Source: Propionispora vibrioides
GTDB taxonomy: Bacteria; Bacillota; Negativicutes; Propionisporales; Propionisporaceae
Assembly: GCF_900110485.1 (NCBI RefSeq)
Contig: NZ_FODY01000008.1
Span: 93,187 to 157,186 of the forward strand
Direction: 5' to 3'
Length of the DNA: 64,000 nt
Position numbers and translations under genes: made by a program
Shown: positions 35,948 through 45,340 of the stretch, piece after piece
Numbering within the stretch: position 1 is the first letter of the stretch
How the letters are laid out: each line of letters begins with the position of its first letter
The notes under the pieces: generated by a model
What the model saw: only the letters and a program-made list of their open reading frames with translations
The model's database searches: none
What the model was told of the DNA's origin: nothing

Positions 35948-36778
35948 TTAGTTGACTTCAGCCTTCTTCATAATGCCTGCCGCTTTAACACGATCCGGGT
36001 TTCCCGGCATAAACGGCTGCAAAAGAAAGTTATAGATAGCTCCGGCCAGAATACCGCCAATCACGGGAGCAATCAACGGCACCCACCAATAACCCTGGAT
36101 ACCGGGAAACGCGTTTTGTCCCCAACCCATTAACCAGCAAAACAGTCTCGGTCCCAAATCACGGGCAGGATTAATGGCCCAGGCTTCTAACTGCCCGCCA
36201 AAACCACCGACTAATGCCACCAACAGGCCGACCATCAGGGGAGCCGTGTTGGCACCGGGACTGTTTGTATTCCATTTGTCCGAAATAGCAAGAATGCCAA
36301 TTACCAGGGCTGCCGTTAATATAATTTGGTCAATAAACGCATGTCCTGTTGTAATTCCCGCATTGGGACTGGTAAAAAAGACACCTGCCGTAGTAAGTCC
36401 CTGCGCCGCATCACGGGTAGTATTGTGCACAATATTATACGCATCAATGACGGGAGAATACAACTGATAGGTAATTGCCGCACCGATAAACGCCCCAATC
36501 ACCTGGGCAATAATAAAACCAAATACTTTTTTCCAGGGGAACCCGCCATATATGGCAAAGGCAATAGTCACCGCCGGATTTAAATGCGCGCCCGATATGG
36601 CTCCGACAAGATAAACGGCAAAGGTTACGGCTAATCCCCATAAGACACATATACCCCAATAGTCCCCACTAAACGATCCGTACAAAATCGCCATGGCAGC
36701 GACCCCGGTACCGCCCATGATCAAAAAAGCAGTCCCTATCACTTCAGCTAAATATTCTCCCCAAACAGAATCACGCAT
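35948..36778 (-). CDS. glpF: Aquaglyceroporin (MIP family, GlpF-like)
   Basis: 276 aa, six membrane helices and two pore half-helices with the NPA boxes SGAHLNPAVT and AINPARDLGPR. The Asp after the second NPAR is typical of glycerol facilitators rather than strict water channels. It conducts small neutral solutes. No glycerol kinase or dehydrogenase is adjacent; instead two tandem fluoride riboswitches precede it. AGAAGGAGGAGA lies close before ATG 36778. A possible role is volume adjustment or passage of a small neutral molecule during fluoride stress, which is inference. Confidence 0.9.
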   Translation of the reverse strand: MRDSVWGEYLAEVIGTAFLIMGGTGVAAMAILYGSFSGDYWGICVLWGLAVTFAVYLVGAISGAHLNPAVTIAFAIYGGFPWKKVFGFIIAQVIGAFIGAAITYQLYSPVIDAYNIVHNTTRDAAQGLTTAGVFFTSPNAGITTGHAFIDQIILTAALVIGILAISDKWNTNSPGANTAPLMVGLLVALVGGFGGQLEAWAINPARDLGPRLFCWLMGWGQNAFPGIQGYWWVPLIAPVIGGILAGAIYNFLLQPFMPGNPDRVKAAGIMKKAEVN

Positions 36779-37010
36779 GCTGTCTCCTCCTTCTATTGAT
36801 TAAAAATATGATTTCTTACTATCACCCACTAATCCATGTAAAACCAGCTAAAGCACCACCCCCTCAGTCTGTTGCCTCTTACGGTTCACGGTTCCCTTTC
36901 CCCAGATTATCACCCCCTTTCTATAAAGCACTGCCCTTCGCTCCGCCGCCATTCCCTTGCGACTTCACCGTCGCCGGCAATAAAAACAGACGGTACACGC
37001 TTTTTTTAAG

Positions 37011-37083
37011 ACAAAAGATAGACCCCTACCGCATATGGTAGGAGTCATTATTCCTGATCGGATTTATGGCGAACTCCATCGCC
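37011..37083 (-). promoter_or_regulatory. Fluoride riboswitch 6 with terminator (inner, aquaglyceroporin)
   Basis: Aptamer 37037-37083 (GGCGATGGAGTTCGCCATAAATCC ... TAATGACTCCTACC); terminator GACTCCTACC/GGTAGGGGTC at 37021-37046 then TATCTTTTG, with a weaker T tract than riboswitch 7. No promoter is evident between it and riboswitch 7. It lies 233 nt before the aquaglyceroporin start; 36779-37010 has no other feature. Confidence 0.94.
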
Positions 37084-37186
37084 TCTTCTTATATTTAAAT
37101 GCTCTGGCTTGACCGCTGCAAGGCTCCCCTCTCCCTATACGGATTCTGTAACGTACAATAAATAGACGGTACACGCTTTTTAAGAC

Positions 37187-37258
37187 AAAAAAACAGACTC
37201 CTACCGCATATGGTAGGAGTCATTATCCTCGGTTGGATTTATGGCGAACTCCATCGCC
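37187..37258 (-). promoter_or_regulatory. Fluoride riboswitch 7 with terminator (outer, aquaglyceroporin)
   Basis: Aptamer 37212-37258; terminator GACTCCTACC/GGTAGGAGTC at 37196-37221 then TGTTTTTTTG. It is a tandem duplicate of riboswitch 6 including flanking GACGGTACACGCTTTTT (at 36989 and 37165). Upstream on the minus strand TTGACT-17-TACAAT near 37283-37311 is a likely promoter. Confidence 0.95.
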
Positions 37259-37367
37259 TTTTCCTATACCTATTATATATTCATTGTACAATAGTCAAAC
37301 AATTCAGTCAATACTCTATTGAACCTGCTTTATTAAACCTGTAACCCGAATACGGGAGCACATCTTG

Positions 37368-38159
37368 CTAATATAACTCCTCCACTGCCATACGAACCGC
37401 CCAGTCACCGCTTTCCCATAGTTCGGCCAGGCGTAGCAGCACTTTTTCCCGTCCAGCGCCGGAGTCTCTCGCCAGACAGATGGAGCAGGCGGTCAAGGCA
37501 ACCTGGATATCAGCATCCAGCACCAGTTCCCACACCGTTTGGGGTACTGCTTGGCGCGGGTATAGCTCATCAAACAGATTCAGCGCACTGCGCCGGAGCC
37601 GAAGGCTGGATTCGAGTTCCACGTCCGCCAAAGGCACTGTCCGAACGGCCAAAGACAGCAAACAGGAACAAGCGGCCGGCCCCAGCTTGCGAAAAGCCGT
37701 TTCCGCCGCCGACCGGCAAAAGTCCTCAGCCAGGGCGGCAGCCAAAACAGGCAGGGCGTCCATTCGGCGGTACTCACCCAAAGCAGCCACAATACCCGGC
37801 AGCAGCTTGCGTTTTGCCACCGCCAACAATAGCAAAAAGGTCGCATCGTCCGGCCAGCGAGTCAACGCACGGGCAACAAAACTCAACACGGCATCCTCAC
37901 CGGCCTGTTCCACAGGATCAGCGAAACTTCGCGGAGCGGTTAAAAATTCAAGCAGTACTGCTTTGGCCCCCAGCTTGGCCAAAGCCTCTACAGCCTGACA
38001 GCGCGGTTGAAATAGGCCGCAGGGCTCACGGCTGAACAAAAATTCACGGAGCGGCCCCACAGCCGCTTGTCCACAGTCGATCAGCTCGGCTATCGCCTCA
38101 TCCCCTTCGCGCAAGGCCCGCAATTTGCCAAGGGCAGCTTGGATACGTGGTCCGCTCAT
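37368..38159 (-). CDS. HEAT-repeat-like protein of the fluoride island
   Basis: 263 aa, all-helical and rich in Leu/Ala. Repeating helical pairs such as QAVEALAKLGAKAVLLEFL, LPGIVAALGEYRRMDALPVLAAAL and AAETAFRKLGPAACSCLLSLA resemble HEAT/armadillo repeats, a scaffold for protein binding. The start ATG 38159 overlaps the stop of dynamin-like GTPase 2 (ATGA), so the two are translationally coupled; the longer frame to 38189 is rejected. It is the last gene of the riboswitch 8 operon. A role as GTPase partner is inferred. Confidence 0.75.
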   Translation of the reverse strand: MSGPRIQAALGKLRALREGDEAIAELIDCGQAAVGPLREFLFSREPCGLFQPRCQAVEALAKLGAKAVLLEFLTAPRSFADPVEQAGEDAVLSFVARALTRWPDDATFLLLLAVAKRKLLPGIVAALGEYRRMDALPVLAAALAEDFCRSAAETAFRKLGPAACSCLLSLAVRTVPLADVELESSLRLRRSALNLFDELYPRQAVPQTVWELVLDADIQVALTACSICLARDSGAGREKVLLRLAELWESGDWAVRMAVEELY

Positions 38160-40054
38160 AGGATTCCGTCCTCCGGCCAGGGAATACACACATACCGTTC
38201 ACCGACAAGATGGATGACAGCCTGCCGGTAAGCCTCCTCCTCATCACGGTTCTGCAGCTCCCGGCGGACCGCTTCATGTTTCAAGGCATAGCTGCGCATA
38301 TCTTCCGCCGCCTCCTCAAACCGCTGCGCCCCATGGTCAATCAGAAACTGCTGATCATCTGCGTCAACAGCCGCCACCAGCAAACTAAGATGGCGAAGAC
38401 AAACGCCCTGGGAACGTCGATACCAGCGCCGCCCGGCAGCTTCGCCAAGCCAGACGGCAAGCTGCCCGATATAGTCCGCCTCGGCTTGACGGAGCAGCCG
38501 GCAAACCCGGCAATTCCGGGAATCATGCACCAGTTGCCGCAGCTTCTCCTCCCTGGCCGGCCCGTCGCTGATCCGGTGCAAACGGCGGGCGGCCTCTTCA
38601 GCCAGCCGCGCATAACCGACAGAAGCGCCGTGGGCCGAAGCTAAGGCGAGCAGTTGCCAGGTATGGAGCGGGCAAAAGCCCAGTTCCGCGGCAAAACCGG
38701 CCTGGTCCTGTTCCTGCATGCTGATCTGGTACTGCCAGCGGCGGAAAAATTCCCGCCCATAGTTCTCCAAATGCCGGCATACCGGGCAGCCCTTGCTCCC
38801 CAACTCGGGCAAGTGCTTTGCCGGGGCAGTTGCCGGCACGGTGAAGGCAGCCGGATTTACTGCCTCGGCGGGTAACGGTATCCCTGGCAGAAAGTCGCCG
38901 TCTAACAACGCTGCCGGCTGATTTTCCTGCATCCGTTTAGCCAAAGCCGCCAGTTTTGCCTGTACAGCCATGATCAGGGGCACAGCAGAGCCATCGCGCC
39001 GAGTCGTACCGGCTGATTTTTCCCCGCCATTGCCACTGTCCTCCTGTCCGGTGGCTTCCTGGCAGAAATTCTGTTCCATCGCTGCGTCTCCTATTTGCAG
39101 CGCCTTATGCAGTACTGCAGCCAGAAAGGCCTGCGACTTTTCCTCCGCCAGAAAAGCAGCCAACGTTTCTTCCAGCGCTTTCATGCCGCTTTGTTCATAA
39201 CCGGCCGGGTCACCGGCCAATCGGGCAGCAAGTCCCTGCCGGGCGGAAACGGGAAAGACCTTTATCGCAGCGCCTCCGGTTTGTTGGCGGATGGTATCGG
39301 TCACAAACGTTAGTACCGCCTCCTGTTCGGCAGGACTCACAAGATCCAGCTTATTCACAACAAAGAAAATCCGGTTCACATATTCCCGGATTTCCCGGAG
39401 AAAGGCCAGTTCCAGACTGGTCAGCGGCGTATCCACACTAATGACAAACAATACGGCGTCACATTCGGGTAAGAAGCCATAGGTGGTTGCCGTATTAGCC
39501 GTAACGACCGAGCCGACACCCGGTGTGTCGACGAATTCAACGCCGCGCCGCAAAAAGGGAACAGGCAATTCGACCGTGGCGGTCTTTACTTTTTTTTGAT
39601 TGGACGGATTACCTTTTTCGGTAACATAGTCGGCCAGCGCCGCAACAGGCAGTTCATCGGGGAACAGCGAATTTTCCCGGCGAACCACCAATCGTTCCGT
39701 AGCGCCGTACTTAAGCACCGTAATCGCCGAGGTAAGGGGCAGCACGCCGGTAGGTAAGAGTTCGCGCCCAATAATTGCATTCATCAGCGAGCTCTTGCCC
39801 CGTTTGAACTGGCCGACTACGGCCAGTGTGAACCGGTCTTCCGCTAGCTTTACCAATAGCTCCCCGCACCGTCGCCCGCTTTCTTCCCGGCCCAGCGTTG
39901 TCAGAGCTTCGCGCTGCAGCCGTAGCTGCTCGGCCAGGAACAATTTCGCCTGCGTATAGCCCCGCAGCTTGGCCAAATCGGGATTAACCGGCGCGGTATC
40001 TTCCGTATCAGCCGACCGCGCTGCGGCAACATAGGCACCATCCTTTTCGTCCAT
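38156..40054 (-). CDS. Dynamin-like GTPase 2 with a C-terminal Cys/His module
   Basis: 632 aa. The GTPase domain shows GQFKRGKSSLMNAII (near residue 80), PTGVLPLTSAITVLKYG, DTPGVGS and VNKLDLVS. The region after about residue 400 differs from GTPase 1: it carries CPVCRHLENYG, FCPLHTWQLL, CRVCRLLRQAE and CLRHLSLL, paired Cys/His motifs that resemble DUF6062-like modules and could bind zinc. ATG 40054 follows the MutS-like gene by 13 bp. It is thus the third gene of a four-gene operon behind riboswitch 8. Confidence 0.82.
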   Translation of the reverse strand: MDEKDGAYVAAARSADTEDTAPVNPDLAKLRGYTQAKLFLAEQLRLQREALTTLGREESGRRCGELLVKLAEDRFTLAVVGQFKRGKSSLMNAIIGRELLPTGVLPLTSAITVLKYGATERLVVRRENSLFPDELPVAALADYVTEKGNPSNQKKVKTATVELPVPFLRRGVEFVDTPGVGSVVTANTATTYGFLPECDAVLFVISVDTPLTSLELAFLREIREYVNRIFFVVNKLDLVSPAEQEAVLTFVTDTIRQQTGGAAIKVFPVSARQGLAARLAGDPAGYEQSGMKALEETLAAFLAEEKSQAFLAAVLHKALQIGDAAMEQNFCQEATGQEDSGNGGEKSAGTTRRDGSAVPLIMAVQAKLAALAKRMQENQPAALLDGDFLPGIPLPAEAVNPAAFTVPATAPAKHLPELGSKGCPVCRHLENYGREFFRRWQYQISMQEQDQAGFAAELGFCPLHTWQLLALASAHGASVGYARLAEEAARRLHRISDGPAREEKLRQLVHDSRNCRVCRLLRQAEADYIGQLAVWLGEAAGRRWYRRSQGVCLRHLSLLVAAVDADDQQFLIDHGAQRFEEAAEDMRSYALKHEAVRRELQNRDEEEAYRQAVIHLVGERYVCIPWPEDGIL

Positions 40055-40067
40055 ATGCCCGTACCCC

Positions 40068-41591
40068 CTAACCGGTAGTTTCTAAAACATCAGCTGTTAC
40101 ACCAAATACTTCGGTATACAAGTCTTCCCCAAAACTGGTGGGCTGCGGTTCACCTTCCACTATTTTAAAGCTCCTCGTTCCGCTATTTTGCCGCTCGGCC
40201 TGCAGAAAAATCGCGTTATCCAGCTTTTTCTCATAAAAACCATGGGCCAACGCATATTGATGGGTAACAAAAAACACCTGAATGTGCTTTTCCAATAAGG
40301 CGGACACGATCTGCCTGGCAATTTCCGAGCCTTCGCGTTCGTTTGTCGCTGCAAAGGATTCATTGAACAGGATCATGGACTGGGGCGTGATATTGTCTAC
40401 CATACCACTCATCCGGCTAAGCTCTTCATCCAGTTTGCCGCTGGTCATCGCCGTGTCTTCTTCCCGCTTATAGTGCGTGAACAGACCGCTGCACACGCGC
40501 GCGCAGAAAGCTTCTGCCGGTACAAACATCCCGCATTGCATAAGCAGTTGAGCCAGGCCGATACTGCGTAAAAAGGTCGACTTGCCCCCCTGATTGGCGC
40601 CGGTGATCATTACCAGGTCTTTCTGATCGGCCTGCGCGTCATTGCCTACCACCCGCTGCGCCAGGAGCAAGGTCAGGCAAATGTCATACAGCCCCTTAAA
40701 GGAAAGGCAACGCTCCTGGCTGGCTCCAGGAACGGGAAAAGTAACCGGCTCTTCCTTGGCGGCAAGTTTCTCCCGCAAATTCAAGCAACCGACATAAAAA
40801 GCCAGTTCCGTCCGCAGCATGGCAAAAAAACTGTTGATATGCTCCACAGACTGGGCCAGGGCATTGGCAACCAGGTTAATCCCCCGGTCCTTTAACTCTC
40901 CCAGCGCCCTGGCACCGGCTTCATCCCGCTCATGGATATGGATCGTATAGGCCGGCGGCTACTGAGCAAAGAGCCGCTCCAGCCAGCTTTGCTTTTTATC
41001 CTGTACCTTATGCAGGGTGTAGCCGGTCCCCTCGTTGCCCTTGCCCAAAGCAGCACTGACCAGAACGCCGCTACGGAACTGGAGGTGCCGCAAATGCTCC
41101 TGTACCAGGGCAAAATAGTCATCGGCAAGCTCTTGCCGAAGCATGGCAAAAAGCACCCGGAAGCCCTCCGATTCAAAGTTACCGGCATATTCATCAGCTA
41201 GCTGCTTAAGTTGTTTCAGCCGGGCCAGAAACAGTTGCAGGGCTTCCCGTGCGCTATATAGAATGCCTGCCGGATAGCGGCCGAAAATGCTGAAATAGAG
41301 CTTTTTCTTTTTTTCCTCCATGGCCTCTGTGACAATAAGGTACATCTTTCTGACTACAGCAGGATTGTTCAGACAATCCTTAAGAATAGCCTGACGATAA
41401 AGAATAGTGTCTATATCATCCGTCCCGCACAACAGGCTTTTCCTGGCCACATCAAAGAGAAATTGATCACCGGATGCCATGGTCTGAAACAACGTAGTCA
41501 ATTCCAGATCCTGCACCAGGTCGTCGGCATTGGCCGGCAAGGCCTGTTGCAAATTAAAATCACGGTCCCTATACATAAGAAAAGCTTTCAT
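40068..41591 (-). pseudogene. MutS-like ATPase 1 interrupted by an in-frame amber codon
   Basis: A MutS-family protein reduced to the clamp/lever and ABC-type ATPase parts; it lacks the mismatch-binding N-terminus. ATPase motifs are GANQGGKSTFLRSIGLAQ (Walker A), SMILFNESFAATNEREG (Walker B/signature) and VFFVTHQYAL. A TAG at 40959-40961 (codon 211) follows LFAQ; the same frame continues PPAYTIHIHERDEAGARALG and into the ATPase domain, so one base restores a protein of about 507 aa. The first half alone has no ATPase. Start ATG 41591 overlaps the upstream stop (ATGA). Confidence 0.87.
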
Positions 41592-43120
41592 GATGGTATA
41601 CGCTCCTTTAGCAGGCGGTAGGTAAGCCGGTACTTCTCGGCAATGGATATGGCATGGGCCAGGCCGTCGGCAGGCCTTCGCACAATCCGGTACGTTCGCC
41701 TGGCCGGATCGTCGGGCACTACGGTACTCACCATACTCACGGTTTGCTCGCTTAAAGCGGCCAATTCATCGATGAAGGTTACACAAACACACAACAAATC
41801 CAGTTCCATGATTCGCTGCATAATCTTCCTGCCCAGCAGCACGGCGTCGTTCAACGTGGTGGAGGTAAAGATTTCATTCATAATAATGATGCTGTTTGCC
41901 GTAGTCCGGTCAAGAATATCATGAATTCTGACCAAATCATCCTGCAGTTTGCTGCGCAGATTGTTGATGTCTTCTTCTTTTTCAAAATGCGTAAACAACC
42001 TGTCGCACAAAAAGAGTTTGGCTTGCCGCCCCGGCACAGGACAGCCCAACCCGGCCAGATAATGCAGTTGGCCAAACGTACGGGCAAAGGTTGTCTTGCC
42101 GCCTTGGTTCGGACCGGTTACCACAATAATCCGTTCGCGGCCCTGCAGGTGAAAATCATTGCACACAACGGCTTCCTTCCGGCCAACCAGTTGAGCGGCC
42201 AGAGCCAGATCAAACCCGTCGTAATCGTAAATTTCCTTACAGGTAGCGGAAAGCAGCGGATAGCAAAACCGCAGCCCCGCCTGCTTTAGCTTATCAGTAT
42301 GTTCCAGGTAAGCCATATAAAATTGTACCTCCCGGTCAAACACAACCAGTGTCTCATCGGGAAAACGGCTATGTTTTGCGCAAAAGGCGTCGAGCCTGGC
42401 AAAGCTGTCGGGATACAATTGGGCTACGCAATCCAATATTTGCGCTTCCATATGGTTCATGCCCATCCCGCTGGCAAACTTCGCTTTATAGTCCTGTACC
42501 GCTCCCTGCTTAAATTTGGCAAAGGTTTCTTCTACGTCAATGCTATAGTCTGCCTCAGCTTCATAGTGGCGAACTTTGATGGCCCCATCCTTGATGAGCA
42601 GGCAATATCTTATGGCAGTTAATTCAGCCTTAAGCTCCCGGGTCTCCGCCACAAGCGCCCTAAACTCTCCGGCCCGGGCATAGGCCGCCACATATTCGCG
42701 AAAAGCTAAAAAGCCGCGGGAGCGTAACCCGGCAGCGTTCAAGTCCTCTGCTAAACGGGTAACGGCTGCGCAATACCGGTCTACCGCCTCGAGAAACCAA
42801 CCCGCTTTATGGTAATGATAATAGAGCTTTTCAACGGAACCAAGATAACCGCGGATGGCCCGCATATTGTCCGCGAACGAACGGATAGCGGCCAATAGAG
42901 TTTGATTGCCAAGCTCCTGCATGACTTCCTGGCGATACCGGACGGCTTCCTCATCAGGCAGAGCAATATAAAAAAACGATTTTAAATCATATTCCTGCTT
43001 ACCGGCCGTGATGGCCTCCACAATCTGGTCCAGATTCAAATCCCGGAAAAAAGCCGGTTCTTCCCTGATTTCCCTTCGCAAATGCCCGGCATGTTCCGCA
43101 AACAGTATACTAAAGCTCAT
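41588..43120 (-). CDS. MutS-like ATPase 2
   Basis: 510 aa, the intact tandem paralogue of the next gene, with core/lever helices and a MutS ATPase: VTGPNQGGKTTFARTFGQ (Walker A), SIIIMNEIFTSTTLNDAV (Walker B and signature) and LCVCVTFIDEL. There is no mismatch-recognition domain, so classical mismatch repair is unlikely; the fluoride riboswitch literature lists MutS-like genes as regulon members. ATG 43120 has GGGAGGTG 5 nt upstream; the longer frame to 43165 is rejected. It is the first gene behind riboswitch 8. Confidence 0.87.
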   Translation of the reverse strand: MSFSILFAEHAGHLRREIREEPAFFRDLNLDQIVEAITAGKQEYDLKSFFYIALPDEEAVRYRQEVMQELGNQTLLAAIRSFADNMRAIRGYLGSVEKLYYHYHKAGWFLEAVDRYCAAVTRLAEDLNAAGLRSRGFLAFREYVAAYARAGEFRALVAETRELKAELTAIRYCLLIKDGAIKVRHYEAEADYSIDVEETFAKFKQGAVQDYKAKFASGMGMNHMEAQILDCVAQLYPDSFARLDAFCAKHSRFPDETLVVFDREVQFYMAYLEHTDKLKQAGLRFCYPLLSATCKEIYDYDGFDLALAAQLVGRKEAVVCNDFHLQGRERIIVVTGPNQGGKTTFARTFGQLHYLAGLGCPVPGRQAKLFLCDRLFTHFEKEEDINNLRSKLQDDLVRIHDILDRTTANSIIIMNEIFTSTTLNDAVLLGRKIMQRIMELDLLCVCVTFIDELAALSEQTVSMVSTVVPDDPARRTYRIVRRPADGLAHAISIAEKYRLTYRLLKERIPS

Positions 43121-43235
43121 AAAAACACCTCCCTGTTTAAACCCCTGGTTCTTACCGGCAGACACCCATAACCCGTCAACCCAAACAAGCCGCTATCCTT
43201 CATTCTTCACGATCGCCGTCCACATCCTCGGCATA

Positions 43236-43315
43236 TAAAAAAATGACTCCTGCAGACTTTTTAGCCTGCAGGAGTCATTAGCGCTTACGCGCTTTTACGG
43301 TGAACTCCATCACCG
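43236..43315 (-). promoter_or_regulatory. Fluoride riboswitch 8 with terminator (MutS-like operon)
   Basis: Aptamer 43268-43315 reads GGTGATGGAGTTCACC, a covarying version of the GGCGATGGAGTTCGCC stem; 3-prime strand TAATGACTCCTGC. The terminator (GACTCCTGCAG/CTGCAGGAGTC-like, 43245-43276) has changed in concert and ends in a T run. TTGACA-17-TAGTAT upstream (about 43342-43370) is a likely promoter. The bases 43371-43580 are AT-rich and empty. Confidence 0.95.
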
Positions 43316-43580
43316 GAAAATACAGTTTATATTCTATATACTAACAAGCCCTGCTTCCTCTGTCAATTCCTCCGGCTCCAGCTGCACTATTTTCCAGCCG
43401 TCCAGTTCTCCCCGGCAAAGGGGCCGGACGTCATACAAGATTGGTCAAAGCGCAGCGCAACCACCATATATAGTGTATATAAAAAAATAAATAACAATAT
43501 ATCGTTAACCAGGCAGGATTTACCACTTCCCATGCGGAAAATACATCAACTATAAATACAGCTAAGGGAGTTGGCGTCAA

Positions 43581-44339
43581 ATGGGTAAATTTGATCAACA
43601 CAGGAGCTTTTTAAAATCGAACTTTGCCGAATTTAAGAAAATAACAACCGATGCAAAGAAGGGTATGCCCCAGCCGGTAAAGGTAAAACCTTACGAGCTG
43701 CAGACCGAATTAATTGATCTCCCGGCAGCAAATGAAAATACTCTGACAAGTAAAAATATCTTTACTTGCATAAAAGAACGAAGAAGTACCAGACTTTACA
43801 GCGATTGTCCGCTAAGCCTCGACGAATTATCCTACCTTCTGTGGGCGACCCAGGGGATTACCGGAACGAATAGAGCCGGCCTTACACTAAGAACGGTTCC
43901 CTGCAGCGGTGCGACCCATTCCTTTGAAAGTTACCTGTTGATTAGAAATGTGGCAAATATCCCAAAAGGAGTATACCGTTACCTTCCGGTAGAGCATAAA
44001 CTTTTATTTATGTTTGAACTGGATAGGCTGGAAAACAAGATAGACGAGATTACCCTGGACCAGCCATTTGTCCCTAACTTTGCCAATAAAGCAGCGGTGT
44101 TATTCCTTTGGAGCACAACTCCGTACCGGTCGGAGTGGAAATATGATATAACCGCCCATAAAAAAATCCTGATAGATATCGGACATGTATGCCAAAACCT
44201 GTATTTAGCCAGTGAATCCATCGCCGCCGGAACCTGTGCCATCGGAATATACGATCAAGCGCTGGTCGACCGGTTATTAGGGCTGGATGGGAACGATGAA
44301 TTTGTCATCTATCTCGCGGCGGTAGGGAAGAAACCATAA
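43581..44339 (+). CDS. SagB/ThcOx-family nitroreductase-like oxidoreductase
   Basis: 252 aa. The C-terminal 190 residues form an FMN nitroreductase fold with ERRSTRLYSDCPLSLDELSYLLWATQG, TVPCSGATHSFESYL, GVYRYLPVEHKL and GHVCQNLYLASESIAAGTCAIGIYD, as in SagB/ThcOx dehydrogenases. Stand-alone members, without a peptide-precursor or cyclodehydratase gene nearby, may act as general flavin-dependent reductases. AAGGGAG lies 11-12 nt before ATG 43581. It is convergent with the methyltransferase gene. Confidence 0.85.
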   Translation: MGKFDQHRSFLKSNFAEFKKITTDAKKGMPQPVKVKPYELQTELIDLPAANENTLTSKNIFTCIKERRSTRLYSDCPLSLDELSYLLWATQGITGTNRAGLTLRTVPCSGATHSFESYLLIRNVANIPKGVYRYLPVEHKLLFMFELDRLENKIDEITLDQPFVPNFANKAAVLFLWSTTPYRSEWKYDITAHKKILIDIGHVCQNLYLASESIAAGTCAIGIYDQALVDRLLGLDGNDEFVIYLAAVGKKP

Positions 44340-44359
44340 CGCCTTATTTATGGGTAAGC

Positions 44360-45160
44360 TTATACAAACTGTAAATGAGCAATTTTGTTATTAAAATACC
44401 GCTTGCCGGCCGGAATCAATGCGAGCCAGCCAAACCAGCCCCACCGGTTCCGGTGATAATCAAAGTAATTCCATTCTTCCAGGAACCTGATATTTTCGTG
44501 CAAAGCCTCCACCATTTTCCCACTGACCACGCCCCATTGAAAGGAAGCATCGGTTTTACTGACACTATCATGGCGCCGGCTGTTTTTTACCAATAGGGGC
44601 GACAAAATTTCAAACAGCATTTCCGCTTGGGGAAACTCGCCGGCCAGTCTGGCAAGCAACTCTTTTATTTCCGGTTCGGTAAAATACATAAGCAAGCCTT
44701 CGGCGATAATCAATACCGGCCTATCGCCCCGCTGGATTGCCTGCGGCCAAGACGGATCAAATACGGACTTTTCGAGCATCCGGTACCGGTCGGTTTCGGA
44801 AAAAAACTGGCGGCGCAGCCGGATAGGCTCGGGTAGATCCAGATCATACCAATGAACACGGCCGTTATCTACACGGAAAAAGCGGGTATCAAGCCCACAG
44901 CCAAGATTAACCACAACGGCCTCGGCCTGCTTTGCCAGAAACGCAGTGACCGCTTTATCCAGCAGTTCCGTCCGGATCGCCACACCTACCTGTGACAGCC
45001 TGGCCTTTTCAAACTTTGCAAAATCATAATCTAGCTTTTCCATCATCTGCACGGCCAGTTCATCCCGGATGATCGGCTCCGGTCGCTTCGTTTCCACCGC
45101 TCTGGCCCATAGAGGGATTAATAACGTCTCCGAAACACCCTCCAGCTTTTGTTTAACCAT
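44360..45160 (-). CDS. SAM-dependent methyltransferase (LCMT/PPM family)
   Basis: About 266 aa. The SAM-binding region is VVNLGCGLDTRFFRVD with acidic loop WYDLDLPEPI; EGLLMYF is the typical family motif. The family includes leucine carboxyl methyltransferases and polyketide O-methyltransferases. ATG 45160 follows GGGGAGGGC at 6 nt; the upstream frame to 45190 is rejected. A Fur-box-like site lies 37 bp upstream of the start codon, so expression may rise in iron limitation. Its substrate is not evident. Confidence 0.83.
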   Translation of the reverse strand: MVKQKLEGVSETLLIPLWARAVETKRPEPIIRDELAVQMMEKLDYDFAKFEKARLSQVGVAIRTELLDKAVTAFLAKQAEAVVVNLGCGLDTRFFRVDNGRVHWYDLDLPEPIRLRRQFFSETDRYRMLEKSVFDPSWPQAIQRGDRPVLIIAEGLLMYFTEPEIKELLARLAGEFPQAEMLFEILSPLLVKNSRRHDSVSKTDASFQWGVVSGKMVEALHENIRFLEEWNYFDYHRNRWGWFGWLALIPAGKRYFNNKIAHLQFV

Positions 45161-45196
45161 CTTGCTGCCCTCCCCGGCATTATCACTCAATCAATC

Positions 45197-45215
45197 GATA
45201 ATGATTTTTGTTATC
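45197..45215 (-). promoter_or_regulatory. Candidate Fur box upstream of the methyltransferase
   Basis: GATAATGATTTTTGTTATC agrees with the 19-bp Fur consensus at about 15 of 19 positions, with intact outer GATAAT/TTATC arms. Confidence 0.5.
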
Positions 45216-45284
45216 AACTAGATTATAATAGAATAAAAATTTCCAGTCAACTTCCATTCATTCAATATCAGGAAACCTTACGCA

Positions 45285-45340
45285 CCCGTCATGGATGAAT
45301 TGGCACGGCCTTTGGAAACCTATAAGCAAATAACCGCCCG
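45285..45340 (+). pseudogene. Remnant of a TSCPD gene upstream of the first Mrp-NifX gene
   Basis: In frame the segment reads VMDELARPLETYKQITAR, matching the C-terminus CMDQFAQALEAYKQRAQS of the intact TSCPD protein at 51362-51619. The rest of the gene is missing. The intact copy likewise stands directly before an Mrp-NifX gene, so a [TSCPD-mrp] unit was duplicated and this one decayed. Confidence 0.7.
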
